From contig CAYFUF010000002.1 in NCBI GenBank assembly GCA_964346245.1, positions 21,839 to 85,838 of the forward strand: a DNA stretch of 64,000 nucleotides. The letters run 5' to 3'. This stretch comes from CAYFUF01 sp964346245 (GTDB lineage: Bacteria > Bacillota > Clostridia > Tissierellales > Peptoniphilaceae). Below, piece after piece: positions 17,382 through 26,439 of the stretch. The notes beneath the pieces are model-generated. The model was not told the DNA's origin, did not search any database, and worked only from the letters and a program-made list of their open reading frames with translations. Position numbers and translations under genes: made by a program. Numbering within the stretch: position 1 is the stretch's first letter; every line of letters starts with the position of its first letter.

Positions 17382-18263
17382 ATGGATATAATAATGTTCG
17401 AACGCTTCAAGAAAGTCGCCGAAACTGAACACCTGACTAAGGCAGCCCAGCAACTCCACATGGCCCAACCCGCCCTCAGCAGGGCAATCGCCAAGCTAGA
17501 AGAAGACCTGGGTATCGAGCTCTTTGACCGGACCAATAGGCAGATGACTCTTAACCAATATGGCGCAATCGTCCTCCGCCACGTCAATATCATTCTGGAG
17601 GAGTTTGACAGCATGAAAAAGGAACTCAGAAACCAAAGCGGCCAGGAGAGTCACAGCGTCAAGCTTTCTTTATATGCTGCCTCCAAAATTCTGCCTGAGC
17701 TGATCAAACAATTTAACCGCAAGTATCCGAAAATTGGCTTGAAGATTAAACAGGAAGATATTGATACCTCCCCCAGGGTTGCTGATATTATCATCGATTC
17801 CTCGGCCACCCCTAACACGGCAGACAATGGCTTGACCTTGTTGGAAGAGGACATCCTTTTGGCACTGCCTAGTAACCACCCCCTGGCTGCCCAAGAAGAA
17901 ATTAAACTCTGGGAAGCCTCCCATCTCGATTTCATCTGCCTGCCCAAAGGGAAAGGGCTCAGGGAGCTGACTGACCAATACTGTAAGCTGGCTGGCTTTA
18001 CGCCCCATGTTGTCTTCGAATGCGACAGCCCTGAGATGACCCGGGAACTCATCTCCGTGGGTCTAGGCGCCGCCTTTATCCCCGCGGTGACCTGGGACGA
18101 TGTCGCTTCCGAGAATGTGGTCCTAAAAAAAATCGCTAGCCCTCAATGCAAGCGCTACATTAACCTCCGCTACCAGAAGTCCTCCTACATTACGACCGCT
18201 TCCATCCTCTTCCGGGACTTCACTAAGGCTTATTTCAAAGAGCTCAGTCAACGAGCAAAATAA
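17382..18263 (+). CDS. LysR family transcriptional regulator
   Basis: 293 aa. The N-terminal winged helix-turn-helix reads FKKVAETEHLTKAAQQLHMAQPALSRAIAKLEEDLGIELFDRT, the standard LysR signature. The rest is an effector-binding domain. It diverges from the methyltransferase operon and is the only LysR in the window. A TATAAT box at 17362-17367 is so close to the ATG that the start could instead be the ATG at 17394. A shared operator-like dyad here and upstream of mdcA suggests an MdcR-like role in sensing malonate or a precursor; this is inference. Confidence 0.92.
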   Translation: MDIIMFERFKKVAETEHLTKAAQQLHMAQPALSRAIAKLEEDLGIELFDRTNRQMTLNQYGAIVLRHVNIILEEFDSMKKELRNQSGQESHSVKLSLYAASKILPELIKQFNRKYPKIGLKIKQEDIDTSPRVADIIIDSSATPNTADNGLTLLEEDILLALPSNHPLAAQEEIKLWEASHLDFICLPKGKGLRELTDQYCKLAGFTPHVVFECDSPEMTRELISVGLGAAFIPAVTWDDVASENVVLKKIASPQCKRYINLRYQKSSYITTASILFRDFTKAYFKELSQRAK

Positions 18264-18303
18264 GTTGATAATCGATACAACAAAGGGGCAATGCAGCATG
18301 CTT

Positions 18304-19014
18304 TCATTCTGCAAGAGCCCCTTCTTTTTCATCTTCTTCTATTCTTTTGCCAGGTCCAGGTCTTGGTCTTCCGTTATCTGAATCCCCGTAATCTGTCCGC
18401 ACATGCTTAATGACAAAACTCATAACGGGGCTAACGAGGACCAAGGAAGCAATCGTACCCATTCCCCAGGCTGCACCGAGAAGGGCCCCCATCAGAACCT
18501 GGAAACCATCCAATGCCCAGCGACCGTAGACAATGGGAATATTGAACTTGCGGTCTAGCATGATAGTCAGGCCGTCTATTGCCCCCGTTCCGTAATCTTG
18601 AGCTACATAGTAGCCCGTTCCAATGCCCGACAAGAGGGCTGCAACAAAGAGCATGACCACCTTCATGGGCAAACCCATTTCGGGAATCTGCAGGTGGTTG
18701 AATAGGGCCATCTGGCTGTCTATCGTCAAACTGAAGACCGCTGGGGCAAGCAAAGTTCCCATGCCGATTAAGCCTGGAACCGTGAAGACAATGATAGCTA
18801 AAGAAATCAAATTAAGCACCGCATTGGCTTGACCTAAATTGATGCCTGTAGCAACAGAAAGCCCCTGCACTCCAGTAGATATGGGTGATGAACCCCAATC
18901 CAAATGCAAAAAGATGGCCGTTCCCGCTGTCGAAATGATAATCCCTAAAATCATCTTCAGCGTCCTAAGCCAGGCTTTATTCTTGACAAAATTTCCCTTT
19001 ACTTTACTTAACAT
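18304..19014 (-). CDS. YczE/YitT-like integral membrane protein
   Basis: 236 aa with about five hydrophobic segments and a charged cytoplasmic tail. The N-terminal region (GIIISTAGTAIFLHLDWGSSPISTGVQGLS) and GYYVAQDYGTGAIDGLTIMLDRK match the YczE/YyaS membrane family of Bacillota. Function in this family is largely unknown; some members act in transport or regulation. It converges on the LysR gene, 40 nt away. Its placement next to the catabolic cluster would allow a transport or export role, but nothing in the sequence proves it. Confidence 0.75.
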   Translation of the reverse strand: MLSKVKGNFVKNKAWLRTLKMILGIIISTAGTAIFLHLDWGSSPISTGVQGLSVATGINLGQANAVLNLISLAIIVFTVPGLIGMGTLLAPAVFSLTIDSQMALFNHLQIPEMGLPMKVVMLFVAALLSGIGTGYYVAQDYGTGAIDGLTIMLDRKFNIPIVYGRWALDGFQVLMGALLGAAWGMGTIASLVLVSPVMSFVIKHVRTDYGDSDNGRPRPGPGKRIEEDEKEGALAE

Positions 19015-19121
19015 AAGACCCTTTCCTATGTAGACTCAACGTCTTATCGCTAACCGCTCTTACTTACTAATAACTATAAACCTTATCGAAACAAAAGCAA
19101 ACCGGCCGCCCGACAACAAGC

Positions 19122-19148
19122 AAAAAGGACCAAGCCTAAACTTGATCC
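19122..19148 (-). terminator. Terminator downstream of cyclase 1
   Basis: On the minus strand an 8-bp stem (GGATCAAG / CTTGGTCC, one G-T pair, 6-nt loop) is followed by TTTTT. It lies ~45 nt after the stop codon of the first cyclase gene and ends the ureide-type gene run. Confidence 0.7.
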
Positions 19149-19194
19149 CATTTGCAAGTTTCCTAACTGATTAGCCGTCGAGGCTAGCGTTCAA

Positions 19195-20010
19195 TTACTC
19201 TTCTTCGCCGCCGTCCGTATCAAAGGCAACGATTCTTGCCATCGACGATTCTCCACCCTCAAACTTCAGTGGGAATACACCAATCAGAACTCTCTTATTC
19301 GACAACTTATCAATCTCTCCGCCGACGTTCTCTGCATGGATAATCTCCCATGGTTCTGGGAAGAGCATCGTATGCGTTGCTTGGTATACATCGGGCCATG
19401 GATAAAGCTCATCCAATCCCTTACCATACAGTTCCTTCAGCGTCTCATCAGCGATCTTTGCTTCGCCTGGCTCCCAATCACGAATCTTCGTGTTCATTGG
19501 GTGATCCATAGAACCAGCATCGATACCTAACCAGCGAATCTTCTTCTCTTTCGCCCAGTCAATAAAGCTCATCGATGGACCTGGGTGGCGCAACATGTAT
19601 CTTCTCTCATCAGCCTCTGGTTGATCCCAGCCGTACTTGTGGTAACCAGTATTAATGATTAAGATGTCGCCTTCCTTCACTTCCACTCTCTCTTCAATAT
19701 CTTCTGGAGTGTAGATAGAGAAGTCTGAGGTAATATCTGACAAGTCGACGATTACACCGGGGTGAATCAACTTATCTAACTCTAATGACGCAATATCTCT
19801 ACCAGATGTTACAAAGTGCATTGGACCATCCAAGTGAGTACCAACGTGATTAGATGTGGTGAGAAGCTGACCGTTCGCCCCGTTTGGAGCCAATCTCTTA
19901 AAGAACTTTATCTGCAGTGGCTCGTAGGTGGGCCATGGTGGTGTTAAATGACTCAAGTTTTGAGTCAGGTCATACATTTTTACTTTATCCCAGTTTTTTA
20001 CTAAATCCAT
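19195..20010 (-). CDS. Cyclase-family metal hydrolase, copy 1 (isatin hydrolase/kynurenine formamidase superfamily)
   Basis: 271 aa. The metal-binding HVGTHLDGPMH motif (residues 55-65) defines the cyclase family (PF04199), whose Mn/Zn enzymes hydrolyse cyclic or N-formyl amides. It is strongly alike over its length to the second copy at 21362-22165, with differences clustered at WLGIDAGSMDHP and IIHAENVGGEID. It is the last gene of the run, after carbamate kinase, with a 207-nt gap and an AGGAGG site. I infer that it opens a pyrimidine-derived ring such as barbiturate, or acts on a related ureide. No tryptophan pathway genes support a kynurenine role. Confidence 0.88.
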   Translation of the reverse strand: MDLVKNWDKVKMYDLTQNLSHLTPPWPTYEPLQIKFFKRLAPNGANGQLLTTSNHVGTHLDGPMHFVTSGRDIASLELDKLIHPGVIVDLSDITSDFSIYTPEDIEERVEVKEGDILIINTGYHKYGWDQPEADERRYMLRHPGPSMSFIDWAKEKKIRWLGIDAGSMDHPMNTKIRDWEPGEAKIADETLKELYGKGLDELYPWPDVYQATHTMLFPEPWEIIHAENVGGEIDKLSNKRVLIGVFPLKFEGGESSMARIVAFDTDGGEEE

Positions 20011-20217
20011 TATATCCTCCTAAGAATTGATGTTTTTACTTGCTGTGTGTGTTCGATGTTCGCTATCTGTATAGAGACTTCCTTGTCTTGGTCTTCGCGG
20101 AAGTCGTATTGTTTCGTACTATAATGTTACCCACGGCTAATACATCTAAACACATCCAGTTAGGATTGCTGGGATTTTTTAACTTTTTTTGCTTTCGGAA
20201 ACAATAATCAGGAAAAC

Positions 20218-21153
20218 TTAGGAAATGATTGTTCCCGTTTCCCCTTTAATCGCTTTGGTCGCTCCCTCGAGAGAGGTGATGATTGCCTTGCGGCCTGCTT
20301 TCGACTCAACAAAGCGAATGCCTGCTTCTACCTTAGGCAGCATGGAACCTGGCGCAAAGTGGTCCTCTTCAATATATTGTTTCATTTCATCGACGCTAAC
20401 ATGCTCTAAATCCTTCTGTTCTGGTGTTCCAAAATTGATGGCAACATTATCTACGCCAGTCAACATAACCAGAAGGTCTGCATCGATATCCTCAGCCAAG
20501 CGCTGGGATGCGTAATCCTTATCGATGACCGCTGCAATTCCCTTTAGGCCCTGCTCATCTTCAACGACAGGAATACCTCCACCACCTACCGTAATCACGA
20601 TTGCATCATTATCGATCAAGGACTCAATGATGGGTAATTCCACGATGCGTTTAGGTTCTGGCGATGCCACTACCCGCCTATAACCACGGCCAGAATCCTC
20701 AACGACAGTGTAACCCTTCTCCTCTTCCAGCTTCTTCGCCTCTTCCTCACTGTAGAAAGGTCCGATGGGCTTGGTTGGATTATCGAAGCGAGGATCCTCC
20801 TTATCCACAACAACCTGGGTTAAAACCGTGGATACGGGCTTATCGATGCCTTTCGCTCTCAGCGCATTACCCATTGCCTGTTGCAGGTGGTAACCAATCA
20901 TTCCCTGGCTCATTGCACCACACACATCAAAAGGCATAGCTGGGGTAACTTCGCTGGCAACCTCATTTTGAATGACGATGCGGCCAACCTGTGGTCCATT
21001 ACCATGGGCAATCACCAGCGTATTCCCCTCTTCAACAATCTTGATCAAATGTTCTACCGTTTGTTCGACGACTTGCAACTGCTTTTCTGCAGTAGCCACA
21101 CCTGAATTATCTTCCAGGGCATTTCCGCCTAAAGCGACTACAACTTTGGTCAT
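20218..21153 (-). CDS. arcC: Carbamate kinase
   Basis: Catabolic carbamate kinase (311 aa): carbamoyl phosphate + ADP gives ATP, CO2 and NH3. The N-terminus MTKVVVALGGNALE, IAHGNGPQVGRI, and the VITVGGGGIPVV segment are family signatures. It is flanked by the two cyclase genes and lies downstream of allG/fdrA/allH, whose product in E. coli is carbamoyl phosphate. In E. coli the equivalent is ybcF/allK. No arginine deiminase genes are present, so the carbamoyl phosphate source is most likely the neighbouring carbamoyltransferase. Confidence 0.97.
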   Translation of the reverse strand: MTKVVVALGGNALEDNSGVATAEKQLQVVEQTVEHLIKIVEEGNTLVIAHGNGPQVGRIVIQNEVASEVTPAMPFDVCGAMSQGMIGYHLQQAMGNALRAKGIDKPVSTVLTQVVVDKEDPRFDNPTKPIGPFYSEEEAKKLEEEKGYTVVEDSGRGYRRVVASPEPKRIVELPIIESLIDNDAIVITVGGGGIPVVEDEQGLKGIAAVIDKDYASQRLAEDIDADLLVMLTGVDNVAINFGTPEQKDLEHVSVDEMKQYIEEDHFAPGSMLPKVEAGIRFVESKAGRKAIITSLEGATKAIKGETGTIIS

Positions 21154-21245
21154 AACAATCCTCCTCTTATTTTCTGGTTACTCTATTTTTACCTATTTCT
21201 CTTTATCTTATGCAAGGGACATCAACGGACAAAAAACAGAAATCG

Positions 21246-21273
21246 AAAAGGCTAGCAGCACTCGCCGCTAGCC
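21246..21273 (-). terminator. Terminator between cyclase 2 and carbamate kinase
   Basis: Perfect 7-bp stem GGCTAGC / GCTAGCC (21250-21273) with a TTTTC tail on the minus strand, 89 nt after the second cyclase. The short T-run suggests partial termination, so the carbamate kinase may be read at a lower level or from its own promoter. Confidence 0.6.
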
Positions 21274-21361
21274 TCTCCCGATAGATGGTATCTTCGAGCA
21301 AGATTACTTCTTGAGCAAAGAGCTTATTGGGATACCGTCCTACATTTCGTAAGCACTGGGA

Positions 21362-22165
21362 TTATTCAGCGTTGTCAAAAGCTACTAGTCTTGCCATTGA
21401 AGATTCTCCGCCTTCGAACTTCAGTGGGAAGCAGCCTAGGATAACACGCTTGTTGGATAATTGGTCAATGTCGCCACCAACGCATTCCATGTGGATGATT
21501 TCCCATGGTTTAGGGAAGAGCATGGTGTGCATTGCTTGGTATACATCGGGCCATGGATAGAGCTCATCCAAACCCTTGCCATATAACTCTTTAAGAGTCT
21601 CATCACACTTCTTCGCTTCGCCTGGCTCCCAGTCACGAATCTTGGTGTTCATTGGGTGATCAGCAGAACCGCAGTCTACAGCGATGTAGCGTAATTTCTT
21701 CTCACGTGCCCAGTCAACGAAGTCCATAGATGGGCCTGGGTGACGAAGCATGTATCTTCTCTCATCAGCTTCTGGTTGATCCCAACCATACTTGTGGTAA
21801 CCAGTGTTGATAACTAGAATGTCGCCTTCTTTAACCTCTACGCGCTCTTCGATATCTTCTGGTGTGTAGATAGAGAAGTCGGAAGTGATATCAGAGATAT
21901 CAACTACAACACCCTCATGAACTAGCTTGTCTAGTTCCAAAGAAGCGATGTCGCGGCCAGCTGTATCGAAGTGCATTGGACCGTCAAGGTGAGTACCAAC
22001 GTGGTTAGAGGTGGTCAGCAGTTGTCCGTTAGCGCCGTTTGGAGCCAATCTCTTGAAGAATTTGATTTGGAGTGGTTCGTATGTAGGCCATGGTGGTGTC
22101 AAGTGACTTAGTGGGATAGTTAGGTCGTAAATTTTTACTTTGTTCCAGTCTTTAATAATGTCCAT
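21362..22165 (-). CDS. Cyclase-family metal hydrolase, copy 2
   Basis: 267 aa paralogue of the gene at 19195-20010, with the same HVGTHLDGPMH metal motif. The two proteins agree over long runs, including SHLTPPWPTYEPLQIKFF and EPGEAK. Compared with copy 1, three cysteines appear: DCGSADHP for DAGSMDHP, HMECVGG for HAENVGG, and LGCFPL for IGVFPL. These changes lie in the half that shapes the substrate pocket, so the copies may act on different but related substrates. It follows allG with a 127-nt gap containing a hairpin. Confidence 0.88.
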   Translation of the reverse strand: MDIIKDWNKVKIYDLTIPLSHLTPPWPTYEPLQIKFFKRLAPNGANGQLLTTSNHVGTHLDGPMHFDTAGRDIASLELDKLVHEGVVVDISDITSDFSIYTPEDIEERVEVKEGDILVINTGYHKYGWDQPEADERRYMLRHPGPSMDFVDWAREKKLRYIAVDCGSADHPMNTKIRDWEPGEAKKCDETLKELYGKGLDELYPWPDVYQAMHTMLFPKPWEIIHMECVGGDIDQLSNKRVILGCFPLKFEGGESSMARLVAFDNAE

Positions 22166-22244
22166 TTGTTCCTCCTAAATATATTTTACGTGAAGATGGA
22201 TTCTTCACTTCCAACCTTAGTGATTTTTCTAATCATAAAGGTCC

Positions 22245-22282
22245 GAGGAAAAGCAAAACCATCAATTGATTTTGCTTTCCTC
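22245..22282 (-). terminator. Hairpin after allG
   Basis: Long imperfect stem (GAGGAAAGCAAAA paired with TTTTGCTTTTCCTC) just after the allG stop codon. No proper T-run follows on the minus strand, so it may stabilise or process the mRNA rather than terminate it. Confidence 0.4.
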
Positions 22283-22292
22283 CAAACCCCTT

Positions 22293-23549
22293 TTACTCAG
22301 CGTCAATCGCTTCTGCGAAAGCTTGGATAGCGTCTTCGAAGCACTTCATTGGTGGGTGAACAATACCTGCACCAACTTGGCCAACGCCTGGGTCTTTATG
22401 AGCAATACCCGTGTTGATTACTGGGCGAATACCTGTCTCAAGTACCTTGCGGATATCAATACCAGTAGCGGTTCCACGGAAATCTAAAATAGGAATACGG
22501 TATACGTTATTCTCGGCTTCAGTGATTTCATACATTTGCTTTGAGTAGTTCAAGGCATCTTGTGGCTTACCACCGACGAACTGTACGATAGGAAGAGCTG
22601 CCGCCATAGCGAAACCACCGATACCGGAAGTCTCTGTAATGCAGCTGTCACCAATATCTGGGTTAGCGTCTGCTTCGCTGTAACCAGGGAAGTATAGACC
22701 ATCGATAATCTCCGATGGAGCAGTGAACCATTGGCTACCTAAACCAGCTACGCGAATACCGAACTCGGTACCATTTCTTGCCATGGTGTAGACAAGCGTA
22801 GAGTATTCAACACCTTCCATAGGTGCTGTTGCACACTTAGCAGCAGGCATCGTTAGGTTTAACCAGAAGTGGTCGTTGCCCTCTAAGAACTTCAAGACGT
22901 CGAACTGATCATCTTTAGAGAAGCTCGTCTTTAAGATATATGGTGCTAACTTACGGGTTAATAGTGAAGATCCGGCTGTGTTTCTGTTGTGACCCTCATC
23001 GCCCATCTGTAGGGTTTGAGCAGTCATTGACTTCAGATCAATCTCGCCAGCTAGTTCAAGCGTCTCTTTCATCAGAGGTCCAAGAACCTCTTGCATCCAG
23101 TTCAAGCGATCGATAACTTCCTGCTCATAAGCACCAAAGCGGAGTACCTTACCAAGGCCTTCGTTTAAAGTACAGTAAGCGTAGTTGCCAAACTTCTTGT
23201 TTTGTACAATCCAAACTGGCATAGAGTAAGTGACAACACCGGCCATTGGACCGACTGCATCATGGTGGTGGCAAGAATCAAACGTGATTTCTCCAGAAGC
23301 TGCTACCTTCTCCGCTTCCTCTGCGTCTTTAGCAAGACCTTCGTAAATCAGTCCGCCCATAACAGCGCCACGAAGTGGACCTGACATCTTCTCCCAAGTC
23401 ACTGGAGGACCTGCATGAAGGATAGTCTTCTTTGTCATACCAGGAATATTCTCTCCTGCTGTACCTACGCCAACTAGTGTTGGTTGGGCATCTAGCAATC
23501 TTTGGACTGCTTCTTGATTCGCTTGGTTAATTTTATCTGCGATGCTCAT
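22293..23549 (-). CDS. allG: AllG/YlbE-like carbamoyltransferase subunit (DUF1116)
   Basis: 418 aa, matching the DUF1116 family (YlbE in E. coli, renamed AllG). E. coli AllF, AllG and AllH together form oxamate carbamoyltransferase, which phosphorolyses oxalurate to oxamate and carbamoyl phosphate. Visible family features include AGPPVTWEKMSGPLRGAVMG near the start, the HHHDAVGPMAGV-like segment, and GHNRNTAGSSLLTRKLAP. It is downstream of fdrA and its detached tail in the order allH-fdrA-tail-allG. No allantoin-pathway gene is nearby, so the natural substrate here may not be oxalurate. Confidence 0.9.
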   Translation of the reverse strand: MSIADKINQANQEAVQRLLDAQPTLVGVGTAGENIPGMTKKTILHAGPPVTWEKMSGPLRGAVMGGLIYEGLAKDAEEAEKVAASGEITFDSCHHHDAVGPMAGVVTYSMPVWIVQNKKFGNYAYCTLNEGLGKVLRFGAYEQEVIDRLNWMQEVLGPLMKETLELAGEIDLKSMTAQTLQMGDEGHNRNTAGSSLLTRKLAPYILKTSFSKDDQFDVLKFLEGNDHFWLNLTMPAAKCATAPMEGVEYSTLVYTMARNGTEFGIRVAGLGSQWFTAPSEIIDGLYFPGYSEADANPDIGDSCITETSGIGGFAMAAALPIVQFVGGKPQDALNYSKQMYEITEAENNVYRIPILDFRGTATGIDIRKVLETGIRPVINTGIAHKDPGVGQVGAGIVHPPMKCFEDAIQAFAEAIDAE

Positions 23550-23610
23550 TCATAACCTCCCATTATTAAATAGTCACAATTCAACAATTAAAGCTTCTAC
23601 TAAGCTAGAA

Positions 23611-23790
23611 CTAACTGAGTTTAGATAAGAGTGAAGCTAACTTCTTATTTCCACCTGCAGGTGGCTTGAAGTTGACGTGGATGGATTTCACACCCTGCTC
23701 CTTGAAGTCATCATGGAAGGAACGGATTCCTACGTTGATAACAGATAGGTCATTCTTAAACAGTTTCTCAATCTTTTCAATATTTGCCAT
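23611..23790 (-). CDS. Detached C-terminal tail of FdrA (59 aa)
   Basis: Small gene between fdrA and allG, with a strong AGGAGG site 5 nt before its ATG. The last ~45 residues (DLSVINVGIRSF... then PPAGGNKKLASLLSKL) closely resemble, from memory, the very end of E. coli FdrA (VINIGLRSF... PVAGGNKKLARLLERL). It is in the same frame as fdrA, separated only by the fdrA TAG stop and three codons. It therefore probably supplies the last structural element of the AllF subunit as a separate chain. Whether this split is common in Firmicutes I cannot tell. Confidence 0.8.
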   Translation of the reverse strand: MANIEKIEKLFKNDLSVINVGIRSFHDDFKEQGVKSIHVNFKPPAGGNKKLASLLSKLS

Positions 23791-23799
23791 GTCGCCCTC

Positions 23800-25359
23800 C
23801 TATTGGATTTCTTTCATGATTCTTGCCGCTAATCTTGCAGCTTGGGCATTCGTTGGCATAACGATGACACCAGCTTCTTCAAGCGCCTTCTCCTGAGCCT
23901 TCAGATCCTGAGGATCATTCTCGGTTCCACAGACATAGCCAATGATCGATAGGTGCTTGCCTTTTGCCTTCATCTTCTCTTGTGCTTCCTTGATAGCAGG
24001 CATCATTGCCCCTACAGGATCTGGGTTTGACCCGTAGCCAAGCATAAAGTCCATCAATAGGACTGCCCACTCATCATCTTCCGTCTCTTTGATTACCCGC
24101 TCAGCACGTGTTGATGGGTCGATCATTGGGTGAGGACGACCCTCAGTGAACTCATCTTCACCGAAGTCAATAACGGTATTCTTCTCGCTGACTTGGTTGT
24201 CCTTTAGCTTGTCTTCTGCCTTCTTAGCAATATTGGATTTCACTTGACCCAGCTCTTGGCCAACTAGGGTAGCCGCCTCGCTGGCTAGGGTACCACCACT
24301 GAAGAAACCACGGAAATACTTTTGGTCCTCATCGAACTTTTCAATCTCAGCCTTTACGATTTTATCGATCTCTTCCTCGGACTTGGTAAAGCCATCGATG
24401 GTCTTTACTTCTTCTCCCTTAGATAGGGCAACTGCCTTGGCCGCAGCATCCTCTAGAGAAACCGCTGCAATTGCACCCTCATCTTCCACCATCTTTGGAT
24501 CTCCACCAATAAAGTCAACGACGACCGGCTTATCGATCCCTTTCACTGCTTCAAGGATCTTCTTCGCAATGGCAGGTGCAGGTGGTTTAGATAGGAGAAG
24601 CAATACTTTTGTATTCGGATCAGCCTTCAAGGCCTCAATACCTTGTAGCATCATGAGACCGCCAATATCCTCGCTAAGGTCGCGGCCGCCCGTTCCTAAA
24701 GCCTGGGTAATTCCGCCACCAAGTTTATCGATAACGACTGTAATCTCTTGGGTTCCTGTACCGGAAGCGCCAACGATACCGATATCGCCTTTTCTGACCA
24801 CGTTGGCAAAGGCAAGTGGAATATTGTTGACTACAGCTGTTCCACAGTCAGGGCCCATCATCAGAAGACCCTTTTCAATAGCAATCTGCTTCAACTCTAA
24901 TTCATCTTCAATGCTGACATTATCGCTGAACATCATGACGTTGATATCATTCTCCAGAGCGGTTCTCGCTTCGGCCGTCGCATATTGCCCCGCGGTAGAA
25001 ATCAGTACTAAGTTTGCGTCTGGTTGGTGCTGGATCGCAGACTTCAGTGTTGGTGGATGATAATCGCTATCATCATCGGAATCCTTCTTATTTAAAAAGT
25101 CAGTTACGGCTTGGGTAATCGTCTCTAATTCGACTGTTCCATCAGTTAATGCGGTAACAAAAACATCATTGGGGGTAGCATTCTCAATCTCTTCATTGCT
25201 GATGTTTAGGTTCTTAGCAAGTTCTTTATTTAATTCAGTTCCCATTCCTACGATTGCCTTCTCTACGCCTTCGATCTTTTCTAATTCTCTAGATGCCAGC
25301 ATAAGAGAAACGGAATCATAGTAACTATTACCTCTTACTTCATAGATTACTTGGCTCAT
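23800..25359 (-). CDS. fdrA: FdrA/AllF carbamoyltransferase subunit, lacking its C-terminal tail
   Basis: 519 aa from MSQVIYEVRGNSYYDSVSLM; this ATG overlaps the allH stop (ATGA) and has an AAGGAGG site. It belongs to the succinyl-CoA-synthetase-like FdrA family: an N-terminal domain, then MMFSDNVSIEDELELKQIA, GLLMMGPDCGTAVVNN, VGASGTGTQE and GTGGRDLSEDIGG, and a C-terminal GRPHPMIDP region. In E. coli it is AllF, one of three subunits of oxamate carbamoyltransferase. Here the frame ends in KEIQ-TAG before the last ~45 residues, which are encoded by the next small gene. Confidence 0.92.
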   Translation of the reverse strand: MSQVIYEVRGNSYYDSVSLMLASRELEKIEGVEKAIVGMGTELNKELAKNLNISNEEIENATPNDVFVTALTDGTVELETITQAVTDFLNKKDSDDDSDYHPPTLKSAIQHQPDANLVLISTAGQYATAEARTALENDINVMMFSDNVSIEDELELKQIAIEKGLLMMGPDCGTAVVNNIPLAFANVVRKGDIGIVGASGTGTQEITVVIDKLGGGITQALGTGGRDLSEDIGGLMMLQGIEALKADPNTKVLLLLSKPPAPAIAKKILEAVKGIDKPVVVDFIGGDPKMVEDEGAIAAVSLEDAAAKAVALSKGEEVKTIDGFTKSEEEIDKIVKAEIEKFDEDQKYFRGFFSGGTLASEAATLVGQELGQVKSNIAKKAEDKLKDNQVSEKNTVIDFGEDEFTEGRPHPMIDPSTRAERVIKETEDDEWAVLLMDFMLGYGSNPDPVGAMMPAIKEAQEKMKAKGKHLSIIGYVCGTENDPQDLKAQEKALEEAGVIVMPTNAQAARLAARIMKEIQ

Positions 25360-26372
25360 CTTTCCTCCTTCAATATTTTGCATATACAACAACCGACAAG
25401 TACACCATAGAGGGTGTCGAGTCCGGAGCTAGCTCCTATCGACTTCTCCTTCTCTAGTAAATCCTTGAACGTTTCATCTTGCTTCTCATGGACAGTTCTC
25501 GATTCTGGGTCAAACATGAAGACCATAATGTCTCGCAGAAACTCATTGACTTGGCCAATCGCTGCATGTCGCAACATCTCGGCACTCACAATTGTCGTCT
25601 TTTCACCATTATTTCTGGTTGTTGCAACATTTACATTGACTACTTGGGTTGCCTTACACCCAATCAGACCCGCCCCATAAAGGATGGTAACCATGAGACC
25701 CGATAAAAAGTCATCCATCGATGGCGTCAACCCTTGGCCAAAGCCAATAATCTTACCCGCCAACTGACTAAGGTCTCCCGTCTTGTCCCCTCGCAAGGCA
25801 TGTATGTAGGCATCAAGGTAGTTCTCTAAGCGGTCCTCAACAAAGGATAGTTCAGCTCTTTCTTCGACGTCTTCAGGCAGCAAGCCCACTAGGTCGGGAA
25901 ATCGTTTGACCAAACGGGTCAACACGGTAACTATTCCATACCCCTGTTCGTTCGTCCTCAAAAATCTCTTTAGCAATTCTAACAGCCAATTAAGTCGGTC
26001 AAAGCCAATTACCGCTTTTGGTAAAGCGGGCTTAGGATCCCAACTTCCTGCCTGTTGCAAGTTAACCTCAAGGGCTTGATCTCTTGCATCCATATATAGA
26101 GCGCCGCTCGATAGGATAACCCTATCGCCTATCTGCAAGTTCAGTCGGTTAAACAGCCTCCTAAAAGAAAGCTCGCCGTCTATCCTAACTGCATTTTTTG
26201 CCATAGGCCTCTTCGCTGACAGAAGTGTTACCAACTCATCCCTTCCATCTCTACCTGGAACAAGTAAGTTACAGCTGCTATCAAATACGGAATGGAGGCT
26301 TCCTACGAACTGAGTTTGAGTCTCCAGTCGCTCCTGTAATTCAAGACAAATCGTGGAAGATTGTAGCCTCAT
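25356..26372 (-). CDS. allH: AllH/YlbF-like carbamoyltransferase subunit (DUF2877)
   Basis: 338 aa with the DUF2877 hallmark GFGQGLTPSMDDFLSGLM near residue 210, and a C-terminal GASSGLDTLYGVLVG segment. In E. coli this family (YlbF/AllH) is the third subunit of the oxamate carbamoyltransferase complex. It is the first gene of the allH-fdrA-tail-allG unit and overlaps fdrA by 4 nt. A TATAAT box without a good -35 lies ~70 nt upstream, fitting control by an activator such as the adjacent PucR. Confidence 0.87.
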   Translation of the reverse strand: MRLQSSTICLELQERLETQTQFVGSLHSVFDSSCNLLVPGRDGRDELVTLLSAKRPMAKNAVRIDGELSFRRLFNRLNLQIGDRVILSSGALYMDARDQALEVNLQQAGSWDPKPALPKAVIGFDRLNWLLELLKRFLRTNEQGYGIVTVLTRLVKRFPDLVGLLPEDVEERAELSFVEDRLENYLDAYIHALRGDKTGDLSQLAGKIIGFGQGLTPSMDDFLSGLMVTILYGAGLIGCKATQVVNVNVATTRNNGEKTTIVSAEMLRHAAIGQVNEFLRDIMVFMFDPESRTVHEKQDETFKDLLEKEKSIGASSGLDTLYGVLVGCCICKILKEER

Positions 26373-26439
26373 CGAAAACTCTCCTCCCTTTGCTTAACAC
26401 TAGAGCAAGCTGAAGGCTCTACCTTTTTGAGCTACTTCC

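Noticed and set aside
19195..22165. Cyclases as kynurenine formamidases of tryptophan breakdown
   Set aside because: No tryptophan dioxygenase or kynureninase is nearby, and the neighbours concern ureides and carbamoyl phosphate.
23800..25359. FdrA read as succinyl-CoA synthetase alpha or a fatty-acid CoA ligase
   Set aside because: The fold is shared, but the allH-fdrA-allG trio with carbamate kinase matches the carbamoyltransferase system.
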